From an uncultured Marinicella sp. (GTDB lineage Bacteria; Pseudomonadota; Gammaproteobacteria; Xanthomonadales; Marinicellaceae): a DNA stretch of 64,000 nt. The position numbers and the translations under genes were made by a program. Below, one piece after another: positions 46,629 through 56,766 of this stretch. Positions within the stretch are counted from its first letter, which is position 1. Each line of letters begins with the position of its first letter. The stretch is from NCBI GenBank assembly GCA_947502925.1, contig CANNBS010000008.1:31421-95420 (forward strand). Reading direction: 5' to 3'. Below the pieces are notes generated by a model. It was not told where the DNA came from, searched no databases, and saw only the letters and a list, made by a program, of their open reading frames with translations.

Positions 46629-46637
46629 ATTATAGCA
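46629..46637 (-). promoter_or_regulatory. purT promoter, extended -10 with GC-rich discriminator
   Basis: Minus strand TGCTATAAT followed by GGGCGC, about 26 bases before the purT ATG. It is a strong extended -10; no clear -35 was seen. Confidence 0.5.
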
Positions 46638-46714
46638 TTGAACGCAACCGTATTTTTGCTGGAAAACTGCCTGGCTTAGGGGTATCATGTCACCTTTTAA
46701 AATCACGATTGACC

Positions 46715-47302
46715 ATGAAAAAAATATTGCTAATTATCGGCGTATTAATGAGTTGTTCATTAGTGGCCGAAAACACACTGATTAAAATGCAAACCTCGGA
46801 AGGGGATATTTATTTAAAATTATACGATGACAAAGCCCCAAAATCTGTGGCTAACTTTTTACAGTATGTGAAAGATGATTTTTATGACGGCACAGTTTTT
46901 CACCGTGTTATCAGCACTTTTATGATTCAGGGTGGTGGATTTACTGAAGATTTACAAAGAAAGCCCACCCGGGCACCGATAGATAATGAAGCGGACAATG
47001 GCCTTAAAAATGACCGCGGCACCATTGCCATGGCCCGTTTACCGGATCCCCATTCAGCCACGGCTCAATTCTTTATCAATGTTCAAGACAATGCCGCGTT
47101 AAATTTCACCGGTAAACAAAACACCAACACCTGGGGTTATGCCGTTTTTGGTGAAGTCGTTAAAGGCATGGACGTGGTGGATGAAATCCGTTTCAAGCCC
47201 ACCGGGGGCAAACCACCCTTTCGACAAGATGTGCCTTTAGAAAATGTGGTGATTGAAGATATTTCGGTGATCAAAGAATTACCTGTTGATGCCGAACAAT
47301 AA
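46715..47302 (+). CDS. ppiA: Periplasmic cyclophilin-type peptidyl-prolyl isomerase
   Basis: Cyclophilin with signal peptide ([19 protein letters not shown]), 195 residues from the ATG at 46715; an upstream in-frame start at 46613 would bury the signal peptide. Catalytic-site strings are '[15 protein letters not shown]' (Arg/Phe/Gln, about 63-77), '[21 protein letters not shown]' (about 105-125) and '[18 protein letters not shown]'. The characteristic Trp is replaced, as in bacterial PpiA. It overlaps lpxH by 14 bases. Confidence 0.93.
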   Translation: MKKILLIIGVLMSCSLVAENTLIKMQTSEGDIYLKLYDDKAPKSVANFLQYVKDDFYDGTVFHRVISTFMIQGGGFTEDLQRKPTRAPIDNEADNGLKNDRGTIAMARLPDPHSATAQFFINVQDNAALNFTGKQNTNTWGYAVFGEVVKGMDVVDEIRFKPTGGKPPFRQDVPLENVVIEDISVIKELPVDAEQ

Positions 47303-48002
47303 ATCGTTGTTTATTGCTGACTTACATTTATGTCAGCAACACCCTGAAATCACCCAACGGTTTGTCCGCTTTTGTCACGACCACGCCGTTGAAGCAGAAA
47401 AACTATATATACTGGGTGATTTATTTGAATATTGGTTGGGCGATGATGCCATCGACGACATCGCCCAAACCGTCCAGACTGAGTTGAAACAGTTAAGTGA
47501 TTCAGGCTGTGAATGTTACTTTATGGCCGGTAACCGTGATTTTCTGTTGGGTGAATCTTTTGCTGACTCTTGTGATTTAACATTATTACAAGAACCCCAT
47601 ATCATCGATCTCTACGACCAACCCGCTTTACTGGTACACGGTGATGCTGAATGCACCGATGATGTGGCTTACCAACAAGCCAGACAGCAACTTCGAAACC
47701 CACAGTGGCAACAACAGTTTCTGGCCATGTCCATCAAAGAACGGATTGAATTTGCCAGGCAGGCCCGCCAACAAAGCCAGGAACATACCGGTCAGGCCGA
47801 TTTGGCCATTATGGACGTTAATCAAGGCGCCATTGAAGAACTCTTTAACCAACATGGCGTTGACTTGCTTATTCATGGCCACACCCATCGACCGGCTGTT
47901 CACCAACATGGAAAAAACACACGCATTGTTATGGGTGACTGGCACCATCAGACTCACTTTTTAGAAGCCACACCAACAAATTTGTGCCTCATTAATTATT
48001 GA
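47289..48002 (+). CDS. lpxH: UDP-2,3-diacylglucosamine diphosphatase
   Basis: Lipid A pathway phosphoesterase that forms lipid X on the inner-membrane face. 237 residues from the ATG at 47289 (a TTG one codon earlier is unlikely). Calcineurin-type metal motifs are complete: 'FIADLHL' (about 8-14), '[11 protein letters not shown]' (about 42-52), 'AGNRDFLLG' (about 79-87), '[11 protein letters not shown]' (about 114) and '[10 protein letters not shown]' (about 195-204). The reading frame begins inside the end of ppiA. Confidence 0.95.
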   Translation: MPNNKSLFIADLHLCQQHPEITQRFVRFCHDHAVEAEKLYILGDLFEYWLGDDAIDDIAQTVQTELKQLSDSGCECYFMAGNRDFLLGESFADSCDLTLLQEPHIIDLYDQPALLVHGDAECTDDVAYQQARQQLRNPQWQQQFLAMSIKERIEFARQARQQSQEHTGQADLAIMDVNQGAIEELFNQHGVDLLIHGHTHRPAVHQHGKNTRIVMGDWHHQTHFLEATPTNLCLINY

Positions 48003-48281
48003 AATTTGCAACTAACGCAAGACGTGGTTAAGAACCCGAACACATCATAAATACGGTATAAAATAAGTAATTAGAGCTTATATTTTTAACCCTACTAATA
48101 TCAAATTTTTAGAATATTTTTTAATACCTAAATAGCTTTTCAAAAAAACTGACTTTGAACTTTATCCAAAATCCTTCAAACCATAGTTATTACTATGGAT
48201 TTCATGATATTTGAATAATCTTCTTCGCCACTTTTTCTGAAAATTCTATTTACTTACGAGGTATTCGGGTTGTGCTATTCA
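48003..48281. other. A/T-rich intergenic stretch before the aminotransferase
   Basis: Together with the promoter region to 48321 it forms a 319-base gap. It holds a short palindrome (CCATAGTTATTACTATGG, about 48181-48198) but no coding signal and no terminator for lpxH that I can see. Confidence 0.5.
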
Positions 48282-48294
48282 TGCTAAAATGCGC
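48282..48294 (+). promoter_or_regulatory. Candidate aminotransferase promoter
   Basis: Extended -10 TGCTAAAAT followed by GCGCC, the same arrangement as before prfC. About 30 bases before the ATG. Confidence 0.4.
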
Positions 48295-48321
48295 CACTGT
48301 TATTTTGTATAGAGATAAAGC

Positions 48322-49800
48322 ATGACAGTGATTGACCATTTACACACTTTACAGGCTTCAGGTGGCCATAGATTAACCCACGGTTTAAGCGAAGATGTCT
48401 TACAAACTTTTGTTGAAAAAGACCCCAGTCTTACCGAAGCTATTAACAACGCCATGGAGCAGTATGGCTTTATTAAACAGCACTACCCGGATATTATCGA
48501 CCTGGACGAAGCCGATCAGGTGGCGTTTGTACAACAATCATTTGTTAACTTCTATGCCGGTGATGCCATTAACCCTTATGTCGCGCTGGCGGCCAAAGGC
48601 CCCTGGGTTATCACGCTCAAAGGTGCGGTCCTTCATGACAATGGTGGTTATGGCATGTTAGGTGCCGGTCATGCCCCGGATTACGTCCTTAAAACCATGG
48701 CCAAACCGCATGTCATGGCCAATATTATGACCGGAAATATTTACCAGAGACGCTTCACCGATTTATTGCAAAAAGAAATTGGTGTAAATCGTGATCGTTG
48801 TCCATACAGTCAGTTTATTTGCATGAACTCGGGATCCGAAGCGGTAACGGTCGCATCGCGAATTTCTGATGTGAACGCCAAAAACCTCACCGGCCAGAAA
48901 GGTGACCATTACGGTAAAACCATTAAGATCATGGCCTTAGAGGGTGCATTTCACGGACGAACCGATCGCCCGGCGCAATATTCCGATTCTTCTCTAAAAT
49001 CTTACAAGAAAAATCTGGCTTCATTCCAGGGTCGAAATAATTTAATCACTGTACCCATTAATGATGTCGATGCCCTGATTCAGGCTTTCGATCAAGCCGC
49101 TGAAAACAATGAGTTTATTGAGTCTTTATTTATGGAACCGGTCATGGGTGAAGGTAATCCGGGCGTGGCATTAACACCTGAATTTTATGCCAAAGCCAGA
49201 GAACTGACCGAAGACCATGGTTCTTTATTGCTGATTGATTCAATCCAGGCCGGCCTGCGTGCGCAAGGATGTTTGTCGATTTGTGATTACCCTGGTTTTG
49301 AAGACTTACCGGCACCAGACATGGAAACTTATTCAAAAGCCTTGAATGCCGGGCATTATCCGCTGTCAGTGCTGGCCATGAGCGAAAAAGCTGCTGACCT
49401 GTACGTGGTGGGTATTTACGGTAACACCATGACCGCCAACCCCAAAGCTCTGGATGTGGCGTATGAAGTACTGACCCATATGACGCCGGAAATTAAACAA
49501 AATATCCGTGACATGGGACTGTTATTTATGGATAAATTAAATGACCTCAAAGATCGTTTGAACGGCGAAATCACCCAGGTACAAGGTACCGGCCTTTTAT
49601 TCTCATGCGAGCTCAGTGACGAATTTAAAGCCTACGGGACAGGCAGTATTGAAGAATATTTACGCTACCAGGGTGTCGGTGTAATCCACGGCGGTGAGAA
49701 TTCACTGCGTTTTACCCCGCACTTTAACATCACCCAAGCTGAAGTGGATTTAATCGTTGACGCGGTTGAACACGCCGTCTTAAACGGCCCAAAGAAATAA
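48322..49800 (+). CDS. Class III PLP-dependent aminotransferase
   Basis: Fold-type I aminotransferase of the omega-aminotransferase class; the amino donor cannot be assigned. 492 residues. Cofactor-site features are 'MNSGSEAVTVASR' (about 174-186), 'GAFHGRTDRPAQYS', the PLP-ring Asp in 'LLLIDSIQAGLRAQG' (about 300-314) and the Schiff-base Lys in 'TYSKALNAGHYPLS' (about Lys339). The usual 'DEVQTGFGRTG' is changed to DSIQAGLRAQG, marking a divergent subgroup. It could act on lysine, ornithine, GABA or 2-aminoadipate-type substrates; a DUF1338 remnant and glutaryl-CoA dehydrogenase in the window make a lysine pathway worth testing. It is followed 12 bases later by asnS. Confidence 0.83.
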   Translation: MTVIDHLHTLQASGGHRLTHGLSEDVLQTFVEKDPSLTEAINNAMEQYGFIKQHYPDIIDLDEADQVAFVQQSFVNFYAGDAINPYVALAAKGPWVITLKGAVLHDNGGYGMLGAGHAPDYVLKTMAKPHVMANIMTGNIYQRRFTDLLQKEIGVNRDRCPYSQFICMNSGSEAVTVASRISDVNAKNLTGQKGDHYGKTIKIMALEGAFHGRTDRPAQYSDSSLKSYKKNLASFQGRNNLITVPINDVDALIQAFDQAAENNEFIESLFMEPVMGEGNPGVALTPEFYAKARELTEDHGSLLLIDSIQAGLRAQGCLSICDYPGFEDLPAPDMETYSKALNAGHYPLSVLAMSEKAADLYVVGIYGNTMTANPKALDVAYEVLTHMTPEIKQNIRDMGLLFMDKLNDLKDRLNGEITQVQGTGLLFSCELSDEFKAYGTGSIEEYLRYQGVGVIHGGENSLRFTPHFNITQAEVDLIVDAVEHAVLNGPKK

Positions 49801-49812
49801 ACCGAGATTTTT

Positions 49813-51210
49813 ATGCAAACCCATTCAATCAAAACATTGTTACAAAATGAAGTTCCTACAGACACAACTGTAGAAATCAAAGGCTGGATTCGCACCACCC
49901 GTGGTGCCAAGGGCTTTTCATTTTTGGTGGTTCACGATGGCTCATGTTTCGATGGTATTCAGGTAGTGGCCGATGAATCACTGGACAATTATCAGTCAGA
50001 AATCACCAAACTGTTCACCGGCTGTTCCGTCATCGTTCAGGGGCAACTGACCGAATCAGGCGGCAAAGGCCAGCAAGTCGAAATTAAAGCCAACCATGTC
50101 GAAGTGGTCGGCTGGGTTGAAAATCCCGACAATTACCCGGTTCAGCCTAAACGCCACACCATGGAATTCTTGCGTGAGGTGGCGCATTTACGCCCCCGCA
50201 CCAACACCTTCAGCGCCATGATGCGGGTGCGCAACACCATGGCTCAAGCAGTGCACCAGTACTTTAACCAACGCGGTTATCTGTGGTTGCATACCCCGAT
50301 TATCACCGCCAGTGACTGTGAAGGCGCCGGAGATTTATTCCGCGTCAGCAACCTGGATTTACTAAACTTACCGAAAACCGACAAGGGTGAGGTTGATTTC
50401 AGCAAAGACTTTTTTGGTAAAGAAACCTATTTAACCGTGTCCGGCCAACTTAATGCTGAGACTTACGCCTGCGCCTTAAGTAAAGTTTATACATTCGGCC
50501 CAACCTTCCGCGCTGAAAATTCCCACACCCAGCGACACCTCGCTGAATTCTGGATGATTGAACCGGAAGTGGCTTTTGCCGATTTAAACGATATGGCCGC
50601 CCTGGCAGAAGACTTCCTGAAATTTCTGGTGGCTCAGGTATTACAGCACAACGCCGATGATATGGCCTTCTTTAATAAATTCGTCGATAAAGGCTGTATC
50701 CAGCGCTTAGAAACCTTACTCGATGACAACTTTGAGCAGGTTGACTATGCCGATGCCCTGGATATTCTGCACAAAGCCGATGTTAAATTCGAATACCCGG
50801 TGAAATGGGGCCTGGATTTACAAACCGAACATGAACGCTATCTCACCGAAAAACACTTCAAAAAACCCATCGTGGTTAAGAACTACCCGGAAGAAATTAA
50901 ACCGTTTTATATGCGCCTGAATGACGATAAGAAAACCGTGGCGGCCATGGATGTCCTGGTCCCGGGTGTTGGCGAAATCATGGGCGGCTCACAACGTGAA
51001 GAACGCCTCGATTACCTGTTAAACCGCATGAAAGCCCATAACTTAGACGAAGCCGAATACAAATGGTACACCGATCTCAGACGCTACGGTACCGTGCCCC
51101 ACTCCGGCTTCGGCGCCGGCTTTGAGCGTTTAATCAGTTATGTTACTGGTCTGTCCAATGTGCGTGATGTGATTCCATTCCCGCGTACACCCGGTAACAT
51201 TAAATTTTAA
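49813..51210 (+). CDS. asnS: Asparaginyl-tRNA synthetase
   Basis: Class IIb synthetase, 465 residues (466 in E. coli). An N-terminal OB-fold anticodon-binding domain (about 15-110, '[20 protein letters not shown]') precedes the catalytic core with motif 2 '[20 protein letters not shown]' (about 233-252) and motif 3 '[15 protein letters not shown]' (about 435-449). Its presence implies direct charging of tRNA-Asn. Ends at a strong terminator. Confidence 0.97.
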   Translation: MQTHSIKTLLQNEVPTDTTVEIKGWIRTTRGAKGFSFLVVHDGSCFDGIQVVADESLDNYQSEITKLFTGCSVIVQGQLTESGGKGQQVEIKANHVEVVGWVENPDNYPVQPKRHTMEFLREVAHLRPRTNTFSAMMRVRNTMAQAVHQYFNQRGYLWLHTPIITASDCEGAGDLFRVSNLDLLNLPKTDKGEVDFSKDFFGKETYLTVSGQLNAETYACALSKVYTFGPTFRAENSHTQRHLAEFWMIEPEVAFADLNDMAALAEDFLKFLVAQVLQHNADDMAFFNKFVDKGCIQRLETLLDDNFEQVDYADALDILHKADVKFEYPVKWGLDLQTEHERYLTEKHFKKPIVVKNYPEEIKPFYMRLNDDKKTVAAMDVLVPGVGEIMGGSQREERLDYLLNRMKAHNLDEAEYKWYTDLRRYGTVPHSGFGAGFERLISYVTGLSNVRDVIPFPRTPGNIKF

Positions 51211-51215
51211 AGAAA

Positions 51216-51251
51216 TAAAAAACCGGTCTTAAATTTAGACCGGTTTTTTAT
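51216..51251. terminator. Bidirectional terminator between asnS and DUF1338 gene
   Basis: AAAAAACCGGTCT-TAAATTT-AGACCGGTTTTTT; it overlaps the last codons of the convergent DUF1338 gene. Confidence 0.9.
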
Positions 51252-52037
51252 TGTCCGTACTTTCAAAAATCTTATCCGCAGACGCGGCAATAAAGACCTG
51301 ATAAAGACGACCGTTCGATTGTGGGTAACGCTTGGCAAACTCATAAAAACAGCCCGGAATGGTGTGCTCCGTGTCGCTGAATTCTACATGCACCATATCC
51401 GCCAGGGTTGAAGATTGTTCCAGTAACTGTTCCGGCGTGCCTTTCACCAGACCGCCCGATTGATTTAACCGAAAGCCCTGATCCTGTAAAAAAGCATTCA
51501 AGGATTCAATCTCAAAGAAGGTCAGTAAATGATTAATCGACACCGTAAAGTGATTGGCGCGATAACCAAACGCCGCCGTCCAGGCGGCATATTCGCTCAC
51601 TTGTAGTAATTCGATATATTCCGAAAAGGATAAATCCCACGGACGACCACTGAATAAAAAATCAACCTCTCCGGTCAATGCCGGATTAACCTGATCATCC
51701 AATCGAGCCACAATGGCCTGTAAATCATCAGGCAGCGACTCAACATTCAGCTGACTGAGGAAAATTTTCGGATGATTGGGATTATCCCTTCAAAGTGAAC
51801 CGCTGTCAGATTTTTAGCCGTAAATTCATAATCACCTTTGACCTGATAACCCAGGGTTTCAATCAGCGGAATCAGTGCCTTCAATCCAAGTTTATCGGTA
51901 CCAAAAGTCCGCAAAGCCACATGATCATTCACCGGCTGTTCACCCCGCTCAGCCAGCAACTGATGAATTGCCGCCGCCTGCGGTGTAATCCCTGTATACT
52001 GCTGCCACAAAGCCTCAAAAAACTGCTCAACCATCAT
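51235..52037 (-). pseudogene. DUF1338 family protein, interrupted by a frameshift
   Basis: Two reading frames join into one DUF1338 protein of about 267 residues, the usual size of the short members of this family (non-haem iron enzymes related to the 2-oxoadipate dioxygenase HglS). The N-terminal part (51747-52037) runs from 'VEQFFEALWQQYTGITPQA' to 'AKNLTAVHFEG'. The C-terminal part continues from 'DNPNHPKIFLSQLNVESL' in the other frame through 'LFSGRPWDLSFSEYIELL', 'AFGYRANHFTVSINHL', 'LVKGTPEQLLEQSS' and 'IPGCFYEFAKRYPQSNGRLY'. The frame breaks at a three-G run (51786-51788); a fourth G would restore E-G-D-N-P. Catalytic-domain residues after the break look intact, so this is a recent indel, a phase-variable tract or a sequencing error. 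Confidence 0.85.
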
Positions 52038-52245
52038 ATTTGCAATACAAAATGTAAAACAACAGTGTAGTTTTAAAAATTAGAGTAAGGCACCTAATTG
52101 GAGATATCTTCGCATTAAATTATGTTAGTTAATACGTTTCACTAAAAGGGTGTGATTAGACAACAAAGGACACAAAGATAGAATAATTAAATATTCGCTT
52201 TTATGCCCGCTGTGAAAATTTTCATGAACTTCATTTTAAAAAAAA

Positions 52246-52668
52246 TTACCACAGAGACACAGAGGTCACAGAGATAAATACTTATGCAAAGCATTACACA
52301 GTTATACCAGCCTGTAGGGCTATTCAGCATTAAGTATGAGATAAAACAGTCTACTTTCTGACCTCTCAGAAAACTTTTGGATACACGTGGTAAAAAAATA
52401 TTAATAACCAAGTAACCACATATCAAACCCATCATTAAAATTTATTTTCAAAGACTCCTGGCACCGGTACGGCCAACGCTTAAGCTAAAAAAGCTAAAAA
52501 CATAATGATTTACGAGCGTACAAAACCGCTTACTTGGTAAGGTTGCTGAGAATGGCGCATGAGCTATGTTAACGATTAAATCAACTAAATTAATTCTCTG
52601 TGTTCTCTGTGCCTCTGTGGTAAATCAATAGAAAACCACAGAGAAACAGAGATCCAAGAGATAAGATG
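52246..52668. repeat. Non-coding element with CACAGAG inverted termini, copy A
   Basis: The left end TTACCACAGAGACACAGAGG at 52246 is mirrored by CTCTGTGCCTCTGTGGTAA ending near 52623. A further right-hand copy of the terminus (ACCACAGAGAAACAGAG) follows at 52635-52651. The interior of about 300 bases has no credible gene; short open frames through the termini read as LCDLCVSV-type peptides and are spurious. The interior aligns by eye with the element at 56767-57215 (shared TGCAAAGCA, ACTTTCTG, TGGTAAAAA, and CAAAGAC followed by TGCCGG/GCACCGG-type sequence). The remaining parts of the 52038-52701 gap hold nothing else I can name. Confidence 0.7.
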
Positions 52669-52701
52669 ATGCTGAACTGTAGAAAAATTCTTTACATCAG
52701 A

Positions 52702-54372
52702 TTACTGATTATTTTCTTCCAGTTTTGCCCAGGAGTCGCGCATGGTGACAACCTGGTTGAAAACCGGTTGGTCGGTTTCGTGGGTTTTGTCGCGTTTGAA
52801 GTAGGCGTTGCGTTCGAACTGGTAGACTGTATCCTGATCGGCTTCAAGTAAATACGGCTCCACCAGAGCGTCTTTGAGGATGGTTAATGAATCGGGGTTG
52901 ATGGCATCCAGGAAGTTGTCCAAACTGGCCGGTTTTGGGTGATTAAACAGGCGGTCGTATAAACGCACTTCGATGTTTTTGGCGTGTTTGGCCGAGACCC
53001 AGTGGATGGTGCCTTTGACTTTACGGCCGTCGGCGGTGCCGCCGCGGCTTTCTGGGTCATAAGTACAACGCAGTTCAACCACCTCGCCCTGCTCGTTTTT
53101 AATGGCTTTTTGGCAGGTGATGTAATAAGCATGGCGTAATCTGACTTCGCGGCCTTCGGTGAGTCGGAAGAATTTACGGTTGGCGTTTTCTTTATAGTCA
53201 CTTTGTTCCACATAGATTTCCCGGCCAAAGGGAATTTCACGCTCGCCATAGCTGTCATCCTGCGGGTGGTTGGCACCGGTGAGGATTTCTTCTTTGTCTT
53301 CGGGGTAGTTTTCAATCACCACTTTTAAGGGTCTGAGGACACCCATAACCCGCGGTGCGACTTTATTGAGGTGACTTCTTAAGGTGTCTTCCAAAACGGT
53401 CATGGAAATCACCGATTCACTTTTACTGACACCGACGCGTTTAATAAATTCACGGATGGCGGCCGGTGGATAGCCACGGCGTCGCATACCGGATAAGGTA
53501 CTCATACGGGGATCGTCCCAACCGTCCACCACATTATTTTCAACCAATTGATTCAACTTTCTTTTTGAGGTGATGGTAAAGGATAAGTTCAGCCGTGAAA
53601 ATTCAATTTGTTGCGGATGGTTCGGAATACTGATGTTGTCCAGGTACCAGTCATACAAGGGCCGATGGTCTTCAAATTCCAGGGTGCACAATGAATGGGT
53701 GATACCCTCAATGGCATCTGAAATACCATGGGTAAAATCATACATCGGATAAATACACCAGGTGTCGCCGGTGTGGATATGATGCAGACGTCGAATGCGG
53801 TAAATCACCGGGTCACGCATATTAATGTTACCGGATGTCATATCTATTTTAGCGCGCAATACTTTACTGCCGTCGTCAAACTCGCCGGCTTTCATACGTT
53901 TAAATAAATCCAGGTTTTCTTCAACGCTGCGCTCACGGTACGGGCTGTTTTTACCCGGGGTATTAAAATCACCGCGGTTTTCCCGGATTTCTTCAATCGA
54001 CTGATCATCCACATAGGCCAGACCTTTGTTGATTAATTCAACGGCATAATCGTATAACTGCTGAAAATAGTCAGAGGCGTTGTGCTGAAGCTCGCCCCAG
54101 TCAAACCCCAGCCATTTCACATCTTCCCGAATGGCTTCGGCATATTCGGCGCTTTCCTTTTCCGGGTTGGTGTCATCAAAACGTAAATGACACACACCGC
54201 TATAATCAGCAGCCACACCAAAGTTCAAGCAAATGGATTTGGCATGGCCAATGTGCAAATAACCATTGGGTTCCGGTGGAAAACGGGTCACGATATCGGT
54301 GTGTTTACCGGAGGCTAAATCGGCATCAATGATTTGGGTAATAAAATTTTCAGTTACGTATTTATCAGTCAT
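52702..54372 (-). CDS. glnS: Glutaminyl-tRNA synthetase
   Basis: Class I synthetase, 556 residues from the ATG at 54372 (554 in E. coli). An upstream in-frame ATG at 54408 would add 12 residues with no family counterpart. It has the HIGH motif in '[21 protein letters not shown]' split near 32-52, and a KMSKS-equivalent '[12 protein letters not shown]' (about 262-273), where the usual Met before SKR is Thr. The C-terminal beta-barrel domains end in '[13 protein letters not shown]'. No terminator is evident; the CACAGAG element lies directly downstream. Confidence 0.97.
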   Translation of the reverse strand: MTDKYVTENFITQIIDADLASGKHTDIVTRFPPEPNGYLHIGHAKSICLNFGVAADYSGVCHLRFDDTNPEKESAEYAEAIREDVKWLGFDWGELQHNASDYFQQLYDYAVELINKGLAYVDDQSIEEIRENRGDFNTPGKNSPYRERSVEENLDLFKRMKAGEFDDGSKVLRAKIDMTSGNINMRDPVIYRIRRLHHIHTGDTWCIYPMYDFTHGISDAIEGITHSLCTLEFEDHRPLYDWYLDNISIPNHPQQIEFSRLNLSFTITSKRKLNQLVENNVVDGWDDPRMSTLSGMRRRGYPPAAIREFIKRVGVSKSESVISMTVLEDTLRSHLNKVAPRVMGVLRPLKVVIENYPEDKEEILTGANHPQDDSYGEREIPFGREIYVEQSDYKENANRKFFRLTEGREVRLRHAYYITCQKAIKNEQGEVVELRCTYDPESRGGTADGRKVKGTIHWVSAKHAKNIEVRLYDRLFNHPKPASLDNFLDAINPDSLTILKDALVEPYLLEADQDTVYQFERNAYFKRDKTHETDQPVFNQVVTMRDSWAKLEENNQ

Positions 54373-54460
54373 AAAGGATTCAATCGAAAAGACGAAATTA
54401 ATCGACATATTTTGGCAGTTATGGCCACAAAAATCGACCTTTAGTTATGGCAATTGGTGA

Positions 54461-55249
54461 TTATTTAATTTGAATTACCGCCTGGTCGTCTAAGCGAATG
54501 GCGGTTAAGGCACCACCCCAGACACAACCGCTGTCGAGTCCGTTGATTTTGCCTTGTTGGAATAATCCCAACGTTGACCAGTGACCAAAATAAAGCGGTT
54601 TTTCGAGCCGGTCTTGATCCAGGTAATCAAACCAGGGTTTTAAGCCGGGCTTTTCAGTGGTTGCCATCTTTTCATCAAAATTTAGATGACCCCTTGAATC
54701 CACAAAGCGCATGCGGGTACAGCTATTGACGATAAACCGCCATTGTTCCGTTTTTTTCAAGTCATCCCGCCAACAATCGGGTTGATCGCCGTACATGTTT
54801 TTCAGGAATTTACCAGGTTTTGAGACTAATTGTTCACTCGCCCAGGATGCTTTTTCGTTGAACGTTTTGATATCCCACCATGGGTACATGCCGGCGTGAC
54901 TTAACAACGCTTGCGGTAAATCAATAACCAGCGGGCACTTCAGCAACCAATACATCAGCAAGGTACAATCTGTTGCCGCAAAAATGGCTTTAAATTCAGG
55001 GTTTTTAGCGCGTTTTTTGGGGAAATAGTATCGGTACAGCAGACTCAGATCATGATTGCCCAATACGCTTTGACAATTGGCCTGACGGGCATAGACCCAA
55101 CGCAACACTGCCAGCGACTGACCACCGCGATTGACCAGATCACCCAAAAAATACAGTCGGTCACAATCGGGATTAAAATTAATCTTTTTGCGCAGGGCCA
55201 TCAGCGCGTCATAACAGCCCTGTACGTCGCCAATCACATAATCAGCCAT
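54461..55249 (-). CDS. apaH: Symmetrical diadenosine tetraphosphatase
   Basis: Hydrolyses Ap4A and removes Np4 caps from RNA. 262 residues. Metallophosphatase motifs 'VIGDVQGCYDAL' (about 5-16), 'FLGDLVNRGGQSLAVL' (about 34-49), 'VLGNHDLSLLYRYY' (about 59-72) and 'YFGHWSTLGL' (about 221-230) are present. The family usually has 'VLGNHDLHLLA'; Ser replaces His after L here. Spaced three bases from pyrE on the same strand. Confidence 0.94.
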   Translation of the reverse strand: MADYVIGDVQGCYDALMALRKKINFNPDCDRLYFLGDLVNRGGQSLAVLRWVYARQANCQSVLGNHDLSLLYRYYFPKKRAKNPEFKAIFAATDCTLLMYWLLKCPLVIDLPQALLSHAGMYPWWDIKTFNEKASWASEQLVSKPGKFLKNMYGDQPDCWRDDLKKTEQWRFIVNSCTRMRFVDSRGHLNFDEKMATTEKPGLKPWFDYLDQDRLEKPLYFGHWSTLGLFQQGKINGLDSGCVWGGALTAIRLDDQAVIQIK

Positions 55250-55252
55250 GAT

Positions 55253-55882
55253 TTAACAACCGTAGCGTTGGCGGTAATCGGCCACCCGCCGGGCATCGCC
55301 ACTGTCATCAGGTAACATGGCCATTAAATCGTCCAGCCCGGCTATGGCGGTGGTTTTCAGCTTAAATTGTTGCTGTAATTCCTGCATGGCGGACAGTGCC
55401 TGCTGGCCCTTTTCCTGACGATCGAGTAACACCGCAACACCCACGGCTTGGGCACCAGATTGATTGATTAATTCGATTGAATGTCGCACCGAAGTGCCGG
55501 CTGACACCACATCATCGACAATTAAAATGCGGCCTTTCAAAGTAGCGCCCATGACTTGCCCCCCTTCGCCATGGTCTTTGATTTCTTTACGATCAAAAGT
55601 CACCGGCAAATTTCGGCCATAACGCTGTTGATAGGCGATTGCCAGTGTGGTGGCCAAAGGAATGCCTTTATACGCCGGACCAAAAAGACCATCAAAAACA
55701 ATACCGCTTTGTTCAAGGGTTTGCGCCAGATAATCACCCACCAGATGAAGAGAGCGGCCATCGTCAAACAAGCCGGCATTGAAAAAATACGGGCTGATAC
55801 GGCCCGATTTAAGGGTAAATTCACCGAGTTTCAGGACATTTTTTTCGATGGCTAATTGTAAAAACTGGTGGGCTATGGACAT
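55253..55882 (-). CDS. pyrE: Orotate phosphoribosyltransferase
   Basis: Pyrimidine biosynthesis: orotate plus PRPP to OMP. 209 residues from the ATG at 55882, matching the family N-terminus; a longer frame starting at 55951 adds 23 unsupported residues and would run through the divergent promoter. Motifs are 'LGEFTLKSGRISPYFFNAGL' (about 18-37), 'GLFGPAYKGIPLA' (about 66-78), 'FDRKEIKDHGEGG' (about 98-110) and the PRPP loop 'ILIVDDVVSAGTSVR' (about 121-135). Forms a unit with apaH. Confidence 0.96.
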   Translation of the reverse strand: MSIAHQFLQLAIEKNVLKLGEFTLKSGRISPYFFNAGLFDDGRSLHLVGDYLAQTLEQSGIVFDGLFGPAYKGIPLATTLAIAYQQRYGRNLPVTFDRKEIKDHGEGGQVMGATLKGRILIVDDVVSAGTSVRHSIELINQSGAQAVGVAVLLDRQEKGQQALSAMQELQQQFKLKTTAIAGLDDLMAMLPDDSGDARRVADYRQRYGC

Positions 55883-55932
55883 TTGATGATTATGCGTATG
55901 AAAAGTAACATCTTCTAAAAATAGCCCCTTAA

Positions 55933-55960
55933 TTGCAAGCTTTTTGGGCAATGTTATAAT
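55933..55960 (+). promoter_or_regulatory. xthA promoter
   Basis: TTGCAA, 16-base spacer, TATAAT, then CGCCC. It gives a short leader of about 14 bases with no Shine-Dalgarno sequence before the ATG at 55981. Confidence 0.6.
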
Positions 55961-55980
55961 CGCCCAATTTTGGCTTTCTT

Positions 55981-56751
55981 ATGAAAATTATTACCCTTAA
56001 TGCTAACGGTATCCGTGCGGCAGAACGCAAAGGCTTATTTCCCTGGCTGCAGCAGCAACAGGCCGATTTTATTTGTATCCAGGAAACCAAAGCCCAGTTG
56101 CATCAGCTGCCACCGACCCAGTTTATGCCTCAGGGATACCATTATTTTCAGGCTGATGCGATTAAAAAAGGTTATTCAGGTGTCGCTCTGTTTAGCAAAC
56201 GACAACCTCTGAGTGTTGAGTACGGTATTGGTTTTGCTGACTTTGATGCTGAAGGTCGCTGGGTGGCGATTGAAACAAATGATTTGATTGTGGCTTCGCT
56301 GTATATGCCGTCAGGTTCTTCCAAAGACAGCCGCCAGGCATTTAAATATGTTTGTATGGATCATATAGAAGACAAAATCAAACAGCTTAAGAAACAGGCC
56401 AAACCCTTTATTATTTGTGCCGACTGGAACATCGCGCACAAGAAAATTGATATTAAGAACTGGAAAGCCAACCAGAAAAATTCAGGCTTTTTGCCCGAAG
56501 AGCGTGCCTGGATATCCAAATTACTGGATGAGCACCAGCTTATCGATACCTTTCGCGAAGTCAATCAGGAAGAACATCAGTATTCCTGGTGGTCAAACCG
56601 CGGTCAGGCCTGGCAAAACAACACCGGTTGGCGTCTGGATTACCATTTAACTTCACCTCACTTTAAAAACAAGGTCACACAGGCAGACATTTATAAAGAA
56701 GAACGCTTTTCAGACCATGCACCGGTGATTATTGATTATCAATCTAATTGA
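55981..56751 (+). CDS. xthA: Exodeoxyribonuclease III / AP endonuclease family
   Basis: Class II AP endonuclease and 3'-5' exonuclease for base-excision repair. 256 residues. EEP-fold motifs are 'LNANGIRAAERKG' (about 5-17), 'FICIQETKAQ' (about 30-39), 'IICADWNIAH' (about 142-151), 'WRLDYHLTSP' (about 220-229) and 'FSDHAPVIIDY' (about 242-252); the catalytic Glu, Asp, Asn, Asp and His are all present. Divergent from pyrE. The family also contains phosphodiesterases with other substrates, so the exact cut type is inferred. Confidence 0.9.
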   Translation: MKIITLNANGIRAAERKGLFPWLQQQQADFICIQETKAQLHQLPPTQFMPQGYHYFQADAIKKGYSGVALFSKRQPLSVEYGIGFADFDAEGRWVAIETNDLIVASLYMPSGSSKDSRQAFKYVCMDHIEDKIKQLKKQAKPFIICADWNIAHKKIDIKNWKANQKNSGFLPEERAWISKLLDEHQLIDTFREVNQEEHQYSWWSNRGQAWQNNTGWRLDYHLTSPHFKNKVTQADIYKEERFSDHAPVIIDYQSN

Positions 56752-56766
56752 TTCGAATTGAAAAAG

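Noticed and set aside
46613..46714. N-terminal extension of the cyclophilin
   Set aside because: It would hide a good signal peptide starting at 46715 and overlaps the purT promoter region.
52187..52435. 82-codon frame with 'YLCDLCVSVV'
   Set aside because: Translation of CACAGAG repeats; this peptide pattern is a common annotation artefact. The same applies to 57133-57375.
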